Of a stretch of 40,452 bases of DNA, positions 8,801-17,132 are shown piece by piece. Positions within the stretch are counted from its first letter, which is position 1, and each line of letters opens with the position of its first letter. The stretch is taken from positions 1-40,452 of the forward strand of contig JAUCBJ010006785.1 of the NCBI GenBank assembly GCA_032718475.1, in the 5' to 3' direction. The position numbers and the translations under genes are program-made. Source of the stretch: Nemertoderma westbladi. Taxonomy: Eukaryota > Xenacoelomorpha > Nemertodermatida > Nemertodermatidae. Under the pieces are notes generated by a model that was given only the letters and a program-made list of their open reading frames with translations, had not been told where the DNA came from and did not search any database.

Positions 8801-10316
8801 AGAGAGTAAGAGGTAAAAGGGGATATAGATATAGATATTAGTTAGCAGTTAGTAGAGATAGAGGGGCATATGAGTACAGCTGGGTAAATCGTATGGCCAC
8901 ACGACGCACACTGCTGTACTGCATAGGCCGACAGAGTAGGCCAGAATGTGGATTAGGGAATAGAATAATCAATAGGAAGCAGTAAGGTAGTAGGATTGAA
9001 ATAAAATCAAAAATAAAATTAGAATAAGAATAGGGCTAAGAAGGGGAACAAATTATGGTAACAGTAGTAAGAATAGGCAATAACTCAGAAATTCAGAAAG
9101 AGATAGGCCATCGAACTGAACTTAAACCACCTAAGCCCATCACTCATCACTTTGCGCCTTGGCAAGGCACCACCTACGGGTGAGCGATCGGGCAGAGTTC
9201 GACATGGCAGGTAAACTTGTGAGAGAGGAGAGAAGCAGAGGAGAGGGAGGAGGAAGCTAGGGTGCAGAGCTACGGCTTCGAGGAATAAGCAGCCTTAGAC
9301 GAACTTCGTTGGGCTTCGTCAGGGAGTTCGGGGGAGTCTCTAGGGAAAGAACTGGGGTGGACGGTGGGATCACCGAAACAGTCGACGTCGGGATTGCAAG
9401 CAATGAAGATGATCCTATGGGATGCCACCAGAGGGAGACAACCGGGCCACTCTGAGGGGCCACCTGCGAAACGGTATCGGGCACTAATAACACCAGCGCC
9501 CAAGGAGCCAACAACCGGAATCAACAGGGAGGTGGCGGCGAGAGTCCGAAAGCAGAAAGCGGATCCCAGAGGACGGGTGGTGACCAAGAAACGACCCAGG
9601 GAAGAGGACGCCAGGGGGAACTATCCTCAGAGGAACAGATAGGTTCCCAGGGCCGGGGGAGAGAAACTGGGACTTGGACGTGGTACGCCTGGAAGGCGCC
9701 GCGTGGGACGTACGAACTATTAAGTACAAATCTAATTAATGCAAATAATCATATAAGTGCAATTTGTATGTACGTACGTAGTGATTAGTAATCTAGAACA
9801 TATACGCTCGAAGTAAGTACTATAGTCAAACAACCTTTCTCAATTAGCTACTGGGACTGGGGGGTAAACTGACTATGGCACTATGGACGAGACACCAGAC
9901 AATTTCACACTTCTTGAGTGCGACGGCACGAGAGGGGAGGGAGATTTGTCAGAAGGGATGAGGTAGTCAGAGTGGGGTTGAGGGACGGAGTAATGGAGCG
10001 AAGTGCAGAGAGAGTGCGGACGCAATTCTAGTGTGGGGGGGGGGGAGAATAAGAGGCTGAGTGAGGGACGAGGAGGTCCGGGTGTATGGGAGAGTTAGGA
10101 TGAGAGTGAAGAAGAGATAGGGCGGAAGTGTTGGGGAAACAAAAGTTGCGTGAGAGGTGAGCGCGATCGGCCCGACATGAGACGCCAGGCACACAGGGTA
10201 GCGTTATCATACCCATAGGGGGCGGCCTGGAAAGCCGGCTCCGAGAGAAAAGAATTCCACCCCACACCCGATACTAGATCGGGATCCAGCGGGATTGTAG
10301 CGCACTTTTTTGGTTG
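8801..10316 (+). other. Long 3' region of element A
   Basis: About 1.5 kb is almost gene-free. It contains purine-rich stretches, a 13-bp palindrome GCCTTGGCAAGGC at about 9158-9170 and an 11-G run at 10035-10045. Only one weak ORF, described separately, is open on the + strand. The length is unusual for BEL elements, which mostly go from integrase to the LTR in a few hundred bases. Confidence 0.5.
9403..9642 (+). CDS. Small basic ORF downstream of integrase (hypothetical)
   Basis: The frame is open from 9289, and the first ATG is at 9403, giving about 79 residues. The product is rich in Lys, Arg and Pro, with clusters such as RVRKQKADPRGR and KKRPREED that resemble nuclear localisation or nucleic-acid-binding patches. 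No domain is recognised. It sits 1.3 kb after the integrase stop, inside element A. It could be an accessory ORF or a chance open frame; the purine bias of this strand raises the chance of the latter. Confidence 0.25.
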   Translation: MKMILWDATRGRQPGHSEGPPAKRYRALITPAPKEPTTGINREVAARVRKQKADPRGRVVTKKRPREEDARGNYPQRNR

Positions 10317-10345
10317 ATGCTATCTTCTTACCGGGAAGATAGCAT
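10317..10345 (+). other. Perfect 11-bp hairpin abutting the polypurine tract
   Basis: ATGCTATCTTC (10317-10327) and GAAGATAGCAT (10335-10345) are perfect inverted arms around a 7-base loop. The right arm ends at the first G of the polypurine tract. It may be an RNA structure that positions plus-strand priming or 3'-end processing; that role is inferred. Confidence 0.6.
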
Positions 10346-10354
10346 GGGGGGGAG
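10346..10354 (+). promoter_or_regulatory. Polypurine tract of element A
   Basis: GGGGGGGAG directly precedes a TGTTAGC sequence that fits the start of a BEL-type LTR. Polypurine tracts prime plus-strand DNA synthesis and always abut the 3' LTR. Confidence 0.6.
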
Positions 10355-10884
10355 TGTTAGCTTATTCAATCCCGCTAACACCCCATAAAGTTATAAGCCG
10401 ATAAGCAATATTGGGAGCCACGAGATTGGGTAATTAACCAACTCGTGCCATCCCAATAAGAATGGGAAGGAGAAGCACACAATGAGGGTCAGGGGCCAAA
10501 CCCCTAACCAAGAGAGAATAGGTGGAGTGAACGGGAACACTCCAAAGGGCGCCAACAAGGGTATCAACCAATCAGAGGGGGGAAAGGCATCGATTAGGTA
10601 AAGTAACAAGGCCAACCGTGCAATATAGCCACTTGGCAGTAATCATACCAATTCAGTTATCTCAGTGCAATACCGGTGCTAGATTAGGTTACATAGTTTT
10701 AGATAGGGAAGGACCGGGACTTTAGTTACCGTATCCCGCCTTCCATATACGACAATATCTATATATCTATATCTGCATATCATATTATATACGACAAACA
10801 TCAGAACTCATTCACTCTTTATACACGGCGGGGACGCGTGAACTAAAACCGGATAAACCGGGATCCCTCTTGGATCCCGTCACA
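10355..10884 (+). repeat. Probable 3' LTR of element A
   Basis: This 530-bp segment starts TGTTAGC after the polypurine tract and ends ...GTCACA exactly where the 35-bp satellite begins. Its first 28 bases hold inverted arms TGTTAGC and GCTAACA. Near the end, CGGGATCC (10859-10866) and GGATCCCG (10872-10879) form an 8-bp stem. TATA-like stretches occur at about 10750-10795. No second copy lies in the window, so the assignment rests on position and on the TG...CA ends. Confidence 0.5.
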
Positions 10885-12838
10885 AATAGTTCGGAAATAA
10901 AAACAACAACTGTACCAGGAATAGTTGGAAAATAAAAACAACAACTATACCAGCAATAGTTGGGAAATAAAAACAAAAACTGTACCAGGAATAGTTGGGA
11001 AATAAAAACAACAACTATACCAGCAAAAGTTGGGAAATAAAAACAACAACTGTACCAGGAATAGTTGGAAAATAAAAACAACAACTATACCAGGAATAGT
11101 TGGGAAATAAAAACGACAACTATACCAGCAATAGTTGGGAAATAAAAACAACAACTGTACCAGGAATAGTTGGAAAATAAAAACAACAACTATACCAGGA
11201 ACAGTTGGAAAATAAAAACAACAACTGTACCAGGAATAGTTGGAAAATAAAAACAACAACTATACCAGGAATAGTTGGAAAATAAAAACAACAACTATAC
11301 CAGCAATAGTTGGGAAATAAAAACAACAACTGTACCAGGAATAGTTGGAAAATAAAAACAACAACTATACCAGCAATAGTTGGGAAATAAAAACAAAAAC
11401 TGTACCAGGAATAGTTGGGAAATAAAAACAACAACTATACCAGCAATAGTTGGGAAATAAAAACAACAACTGTACCAGGAATAGTTGGAAAATAAAAACA
11501 ACAACTATACCAGGAATAGTTGGAAAATAAAAACAACAACTATACCATCAATAGTTGGGAAATAAAAACAAAAACTGTACCAGGAATAGTTGGGAAATAA
11601 AAACAAAAACTGTACCAGGAATAGTTGGAAAATAAAAACAACAACTATACCAGCAATAGTTGGGAAATAAAAACAACAACTATACCAGGAATAGTTGGGA
11701 AATAAACACAAAAACTATACCAGCAATAGTTGGGAAATAAACACAACAACTGTACCAGGAATAGTTGGGAAATAAAAACAAAAACTGTACCAGGAATAGT
11801 TGGAAAATAAAAACAACAACTATACCAGGAATAGTTGGGAAATAAAAACAACAACTATACCAGGAATAGTTGGGAAATAAACACAAAAATTATACCAGCA
11901 ATAGTTGGGAAATAAAAACAACAACTGTACCAGCAATAGTTTGGAAATAAAAACAACAACTGTACCAGGAATAGTTGGAAAATAAAAACAACAACTGTAC
12001 CAGGAAAAGTTGGGAAATAAACACAAAAACTATACCAGCAATAGTTGGGAAATAAACACAACAACTGTACCAGGAATAGTTGGAAAATAAAAACAACAAC
12101 TATACCAGGAATAGTTGGGAAATAAAAACAACAACTATACCAGGAATAGTTGGGAAATAAACACAAAAACTATACCAGCAATAGTTGGGAAATAAAAACA
12201 AAAACTGTACCAGGAATAGTTGGGAAATAAAAACAACAACTATACCAGCAATAGTTGGGAAATAAAAACAAAAACTGTACCAGGAATAGTTGGGAAATAA
12301 AAACAACAACTATACCAGCAAAAGTTGGGAAATAAAAACAACAACTGTATCAGGAATAGTTGGAAAATAAAAACAACAACTATACCAGGAATAGTTGGGA
12401 AATAAAAACGACAACTATACCAGCAATAGTTGGGAAATAAAAACAACAACTGTACCAGGAATAGTTGGAAAATAAAAACAACAACTATACCAGGAACAGT
12501 TGGAAATTAAAAACAACAACTGTACCAGGAATAGTTGGAAAATAAAAACAAAAACTATACCAGGAATAGTTGGAAAATAAAAACAACAACTATACCAGCA
12601 ATAGTTGGGAAATAAAAACAACAACTGTACCAGGAATAGTTGGAAAATAAAAACAACAACTATACCAGCAATAGTTGGGAAATAAAAACAAAAACTGTAC
12701 CAGGAATAGTTGGGAAATAAAAACAACAACTATACCAGCAATAGTTGGGAAATAAAAACAACAACTGTACCAGGAATAGTTGGAAAATAAAAACAACAAC
12801 TATACCAGGAATAGTTGGAAAATAAAAACAACAACTAT
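10885..12838. repeat. 35-bp satellite array, left part
   Basis: About 56 units of 35 bp (AATAGTTGGGAAATAAAAAC plus AACAACTATACCAGC, with few variants). CAACTAT and ATAGTTG form 7-bp inverted arms across the unit junction. Variant positions include CCAGC/CCAGG, TTGGG/TTGGA, ACTAT/ACTGT and AACAAC/AACAAA. The array starts at the CA end of the element A LTR and stops at the element B insertion. Since 35 is not a multiple of 3 and the minus strand has no stops, it produces long but meaningless minus-strand open frames. Confidence 0.97.
12834..12838. other. Target-site duplication ACTAT, left copy
   Basis: ACTAT directly precedes the left LTR of element B and is matched by ACTAT directly after the right LTR at 25463-25467. 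Five bases is a usual duplication length for LTR-element integrases. Removing one copy plus the element restores a normal satellite unit. Confidence 0.93.
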
Positions 12839-14073
12839 TGTTCGCGCTTTCAGACCTTTGGCAGTTTAACCCGCCAAATTAGGATGTCTGTTAGATAATA
12901 AATCACTTTAGCCGATGACAAATATTTGATTCACTACACTAGTCGAAACCAATCTGTGCGCGATCATTCACCCGCTGGATAATTCCCGGGAGATTGGGTT
13001 CGACGGCTTAATTTTATTGCTATGTAAGCTTAATGTATTATTCGACTGACAGTATTATATAATCTCTGACAATATTATTCACCTTCGGGAATATTAACAG
13101 TTCCTTTAGGACGTGGCGCTTTATTTATATAAACAGAGTTATGACTTAAACTACTCACAACGATATGGCTTAATTATAATTCACATATATGGCGCATTCT
13201 TTAGGAAATGCTTCGTTATCAGTATCACTCGCACACAATGCTGCACAATACTGCACACTGATCTGCCGATCTTCACTGATTTTAGTTACATATAAAAGGA
13301 ACACGGACTGACTCATGTAGGGGCTATCAAATAACATTAGATTCACTTCAAACCACTTTAACATAAGTCACAATCGTTATGTATAACCTTTCTCTCTTAC
13401 CTTCAGTATATCAAGAATATTGGGTTTTCGGGGTTATTTATCGTTATTCCAAATATAATAATTCATCAACCAAATTATGAAGTACAGACAGCAAATAGCA
13501 GTATAACAATATAAAGTATGCACAGTGTTACACAGTATGCAGTGTATGCAGTACTGCAGTATGCATTGATTGCATTGAGTTAGGTTAGTCAAGTTAGATA
13601 ACGGATATATGTCCTTATGATTAAGCCTACTAGTGTACGGCTAAAACAGTAAAGCACAAAATACTTCCAAGCCGTTCTTTCTTTTGCTCAGGACTCAATG
13701 TAAACACTGCACATAGGCATTGCGTCATTTCTCGGAAATTTTCTGTACAAGGAGCCACAAAAACGCTCTAATTGGCTGACTGAACTGAGAGACGCCGTAG
13801 AACAAAGGAAATCAACACGTATGAATGTCAGCTGTTAACCGTAGTCATAGTAACTACTGTTCAAGAGTAGCTATCACCCTTTTGCGTCACGAATTGCCAT
13901 AGAATCATAAAATATGCCTTTCACAGTACACATACGGAGGAAATAGGTCTTAGATCCTCTAAAAACACCGATACAGCAATAATACGGTCTCTTACACTTA
14001 TTAAATCAACTACAGAGTATTTTAATGTAAAAGATAATAAAAATAACGGGGCAATTCAGCAAAGGCTTTTACA
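12839..14073 (-). repeat. 3' LTR of element B
   Basis: The 1,235-bp repeat reads TGTAAAAGCC...GCGAACA on the minus strand and equals 24228-25462 with a constant offset of 11,389 and no difference found on reading. Ends are TG...CA. On the sense strand a TATATAAATA box (13131-13122) is followed 113 bases later by AATAAA (13018-13013), which suggests the U3, R and U5 order. It contains no credible gene; two short open frames recur in both LTR copies simply because the LTRs are the same. Confidence 0.96.
13013..13018 (-). terminator. Polyadenylation signal AATAAA in 3' LTR of element B
   Basis: AATAAA on the minus strand lies about 113 bases downstream of the sense TATA box and about 175 bases before the LTR end, as expected near the R/U5 border. 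Short hexamers occur by chance in AT-rich DNA, so this rests on spacing. Confidence 0.4.
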
Positions 14074-14081
14074 CCGCTCCC
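14074..14081 (-). promoter_or_regulatory. Polypurine tract of element B
   Basis: On the minus strand GGGAGCGG directly precedes the TGTAAAAGCC start of the 3' LTR, the position of the plus-strand primer. It is short and broken by a C, but its position is fixed by the mapped LTR edge. Confidence 0.55.
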
Positions 14082-14151
14082 AGAAAATGGGATTTTCAGT
14101 CTATAAAATATAAAAATCACAGTTTCTAAAACCTAAAGATACTCTAAACAG

Positions 14152-14358
14152 TTAGTCTTTCTTGCGCGGACGGCGTTTACGCAGTTTTTTAAAGCTAGCA
14201 AGAGTCCTTTTCTCTTTGGGGGGAACCACTTTACTAAGAGGGCCATAACTCCTGGGTGAAGGGTGCAATATGATTGCATTAGAAGGTTTGGGTTTACTGT
14301 CGGTGTCACGTCCATTTCGATATGCTTCTCCTCGAGCTGATTTTCCTCCGCTTGTCAT
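14152..14358 (-). CDS. Small basic ORF near the 3' LTR of element B (hypothetical)
   Basis: Sixty-eight codons run from an ATG at 14358; the frame is open back to 14463, so a longer form of about 100 codons without an ATG is possible. The product starts MTSGGKSARGEAYRNGRD and ends in a strongly basic tail, KKLRKRRPRKKD, typical of nuclear or nucleic-acid-binding tails. The composition looks more protein-like than the overlapping 60-codon frame. No family is recognised. It lies just upstream of the 3' LTR, where some retroelements carry accessory genes. It could also be a captured 3' exon of a host gene. Confidence 0.35.
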   Translation of the reverse strand: MTSGGKSARGEAYRNGRDTDSKPKPSNAIILHPSPRSYGPLSKVVPPKEKRTLASFKKLRKRRPRKKD

Positions 14359-14463
14359 GGGATACGTTCGTCCAAAACTCTCGCAGAGAATAGGGTTTTC
14401 TAAGCTTGATATCTTCTTTGAGATTCGAGGTTTCCCAATCGAACTGAGATAAGGCCAATTCGT

Positions 14464-15176
14464 TTATCGATTGGACTTACTGTGATAACTTACGTTTATC
14501 TGAACAAACGCAGGTTTCTTTTTTGATCTTTATAAAATAGCGTTTAACTCGTTTCGTACAACGCTCTCCTTCACCTTGATGAAGGGTTGTATCGCGTTAA
14601 ACGGGACGACCATACGGTTGGATAGTGATATTAGGTGTCTGCGTCATAATCCAGCTAGGTAAGATGGGCGGCTAGCTAGAAATCACTGTCGGAGTGTTAC
14701 CGATTAATTGTTAGGGTAGCACTAGATCTTGAACAGTGAATACCGTCCAAGAGGATCCGCGACACCACCAGGATCGCAGGTCTGAGGTCCAACTAAGGAA
14801 TAAGGAGGTTTGACCGAGTATTCCGGGACTCTGATCGTAGGTTTACTCCAGGATCGTTCGAGCCGAGTGAGCATAGGTGGTACGTCAAACAAGTTTCGCT
14901 CGAAACTCCAGTAAATATGACGAGCACAACTGTGTTTAACACAACGTTTCCGTGGATGTTTATGTCTTTCCGTTTATTGGCTGGATCTAGGGCATTTATC
15001 GTAATAATACCAAAGACGCACGTCTGGTAGGGGTAACGCGGATGATATTTATTTGTTGTTACAATGCTTCTATCAAGAATTCCAAATATACGTTGGAGTT
15101 ACCGCGTTTATTTGTTTCTGTAGTGTCTTTTCTTTCGAGTCGATTTCGAATAGAATTTTCGCATTCGAATTTCAGT
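14464..15176 (-). other. Gene-free part of element B 3' region
   Basis: No convincing coding frame is seen. An interrupted hairpin lies at about 14563-14597 (TACAAC...GTTGTA with inner CCTTCA...TGAAGG), and CCAGGATCG recurs near 14768 and 14851. Two overlapping short + strand frames near 15042-15241 look like chance. Confidence 0.4.
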
Positions 15177-15509
15177 TTATGGTTCCGACTCCGCTGGGCA
15201 GGATATATAGTCGACATAGTCCGTATTGTGTAAATCGATAGGATGACCAGTGGTTAAGAAGACCATATACGTACCATTACGCTGCGTATATCGAGCAGCG
15301 AATTTTCTATAGTCCAACTCGCGCGCGAGCTGCTCTTGGGACATTGGTGGTTCGATATAACGACCATCGTCCTCCGCAGCAGTTGGACTAACGTCGCCGC
15401 GTATTAAGCTATCAACAAACGCTTGTAAAAGTAGAGTACATCGCTCCCCGATACCAAGACCATCTTCTATCAACTCCGTCATGTCTGCTATATATGAGTT
15501 TATCCACAT
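15177..15509 (-). CDS. Hypothetical 110-codon ORF in element B 3' region
   Basis: An ATG at 15509 opens 110 codons (start MWINSYIADMTELIEDGL). The composition is mixed and globular-looking, with acidic and aromatic residues and no low-complexity stretch. No domain is recognised, and no signal peptide or membrane segment is evident. It lies 1.6 kb downstream of the Gag-protease stop, where an autonomous relative would have ended integrase. It may be an accessory ORF, a remnant of captured sequence, or chance. A related frame in sibling copies would be the deciding evidence. Confidence 0.35.
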   Translation of the reverse strand: MWINSYIADMTELIEDGLGIGERCTLLLQAFVDSLIRGDVSPTAAEDDGRYIEPPMSQEQLARELDYRKFAARYTQRNGTYMVFLTTGHPIDLHNTDYVDYISCPAESEP

Positions 15510-16310
15510 TATAAGGAGTTTATATTTAGGCTAGCGAGCGTCGCTGCCTACTCCAATTAACCCCCGGACAGTACGAGATCCTCAGCGCCGATGTGTCGTC
15601 GCCGCCGTACTTTCGCCAACGACGTAGCCGCACAACGACAACGACAACCGGCACAAGTCACTCGACTGTCCGTCCCAAAGGCTTAGATGTACTTCAGGTA
15701 TTCCTTGGAGAGTTAGGTTACTTTACGATTGCGACTGGCTACTGTAAACACACCTTAGCAGTAACATTCACCTATAAACTCACAAATACCACACACACAA
15801 CTTGTCACAAATTACACACATTCGGGCCATTTGTCCGTTAGTCAATGCCTTCCAGAATGTCACTGTATTATTATGTATCCTTGGATACTAGTAGTGCGCT
15901 ATTTATTCCCTATGCTATTCAATGGGACAAGCTTTCTATTGTTCGTTTAACTCAATTCTAATTCTAGCGTGGTTGTTGCTATGGTGACATTATGCAAAGC
16001 TAGCGGTAGAATTAGGGTGATTCCAATGCATACAGATCTGGGATGTTATTTAATAGTAATTCTTTAATAGTCAATGTCCTGTTTTATACATGACTTTATG
16101 AATTTTATCGGCTATTAACTATGTTTGGGAGACTTTCGTACACGCATACGCATAATAATATAAATCTCCGCTCCCTTGATCTATTAATTAATGGAATTTT
16201 GGGAATGTTATAAATCGCGTAAAATGGCAATTTATTAAATTCATTAAAAGACATGAATTTAAATTTATTCCCTGAAATTTTATTATTTGATAATTAAATG
16301 GACATATTTT
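15510..16310 (-). other. Gene-free part of element B 3' region
   Basis: No gene is supported. An 82-codon + strand frame at 15593-15841 is threonine-rich low-complexity sequence, antisense to the element, and is not believed. Confidence 0.4.
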
Positions 16311-16312
16311 GA

Positions 16313-16670
16313 TTCTAGAACTTGTCTAGGGACACAAGATCCTTAATTCTAAGAAAATTGTCTCTTTAAGAATATCGGTAAATGCTGCGATATCTTAATT
16401 GACTAGAATTGTTGAAGGATCTGAATTTTACAGATTTTGACTTATTTGATTTGTAAATATTAACTAATTAATATTTGAGATGGGCACCGATTTATTCCAG
16501 AACTTGTCTGGGGACGTTAACCACTGATTCTATAATTTGTCTTTCAAGTATATCGGTGGGTGCCACGATATCTTAATCGACTAGAATTACAGATGGTCAA
16601 AGGGTTTAACAGATTTATTTTGCGTTATACGCTACTGTTAAAGGGACATCACGCTACTATATGTATTATT
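16313..16670. repeat. Diverged two-copy tandem repeat, period about 181 bp
   Basis: A block starting TTCTAGAACTTGTCTAGGGAC near 16313 returns as TTCCAGAACTTGTCTGGGGAC near 16494. Both continue with ATATCGGT, then GCGATATCTTAAT or ACGATATCTTAAT, then GACTAGAATT. It lies in the untranslated 3' region of element B. Confidence 0.75.
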
Positions 16671-17132
16671 TAATATACGGTATGAGAGCAATATCGCACG
16701 AAGCAATGTCAGTGTGAAGAGGCAAGTCGTTTCCAAGGTCTACCCAGAGCTTGGTTTAGCCGAGACACGAGGATCTGAACTTTGCATTCCTAATACTCTG
16801 CCTACCAATAATACTTAAATATAGTAGTGGCTTATTGTACTTTAATAAGTACAGACATTTCATCTTACTGTAGTTACGTATTTATAATATAATACGGACA
16901 GTAAGGAAAGAGAAAAATAATTATTTCTTCGCCGTCGCACTAAATATAATATAAGTAAGTATGTACATAATAAACACGAATATATTGCACTATTCTACAA
17001 AATAATCGCTAAATAATATTCTACTAAATTAAATAAAACGATTATAATAAAATTACATAGTAATACATACATAAATATAAGAATGATAAAATAATATAAA
17101 ATAATAGAGTCACACGCCCACTCCATATGTTG
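16671..17132. other. AT-rich spacer downstream of element B ORF
   Basis: No gene is seen. From about 16900 to 17112 the sequence is mostly AAATAAT/TATAATA-type simple sequence, with a 23-base AT-only run in places. Confidence 0.4.

Larger units (their letters stand above)
1393..10884 (+). mobile_element. Element A: BEL/Pao LTR retrotransposon lacking a visible 5' LTR
   Basis: The element contains, in order, an arginine-rich and repeat-coding N-terminal region, gag-protease-RT, RNase H-integrase, a 2.2 kb 3' region, a polypurine tract and a probable 3' LTR. The domain order with integrase last and a DUF1759/DUF1758-type Gag-protease is that of the BEL/Pao group. The left boundary is set only by the open frame starting at 1393 and the composition change there. 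No copy of the 10355-10884 sequence occurs at the left, so the element is either truncated at its 5' end or joined to foreign DNA there. All catalytic motifs are present, so decay is slight apart from the frame breaks. Confidence 0.85.

Noticed and set aside
11180-11220. Compensatory changes in the satellite hairpin arms
   Set aside because: ACAGTTG arms occur with both ACTGT and ACTAT partners, so pairing is not consistently kept.
10812-12799. Many overlapping minus-strand open frames of 60-104 codons
   Set aside because: They are products of the stop-free 35-bp satellite read in cycling frames and encode only a repeating YSCCFYFPT-type peptide.
10885-12838. 35-bp repeats as a CRISPR array
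   Set aside because: Units are directly contiguous without spacers, and the surrounding DNA is eukaryotic retrotransposon sequence.
13113-13364. Short frames inside the LTRs of element B
   Set aside because: They appear twice only because the LTRs are identical; composition is not protein-like.
12839-14073. The two 1,235-bp copies as an assembly duplication
   Set aside because: Both ends carry the expected ACTAT duplication and TG...CA termini, and the copies lie at the ends of a coherent element.
14740-14900. Possible tRNA or 5S-like sequence (GATCGTTCGAGCC)
   Set aside because: No cloverleaf could be folded by eye around it and no matching A-box was seen.
15593-15841. Plus-strand frame of 82 codons in element B
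   Set aside because: Threonine-rich, antisense to the element and without any supporting context.
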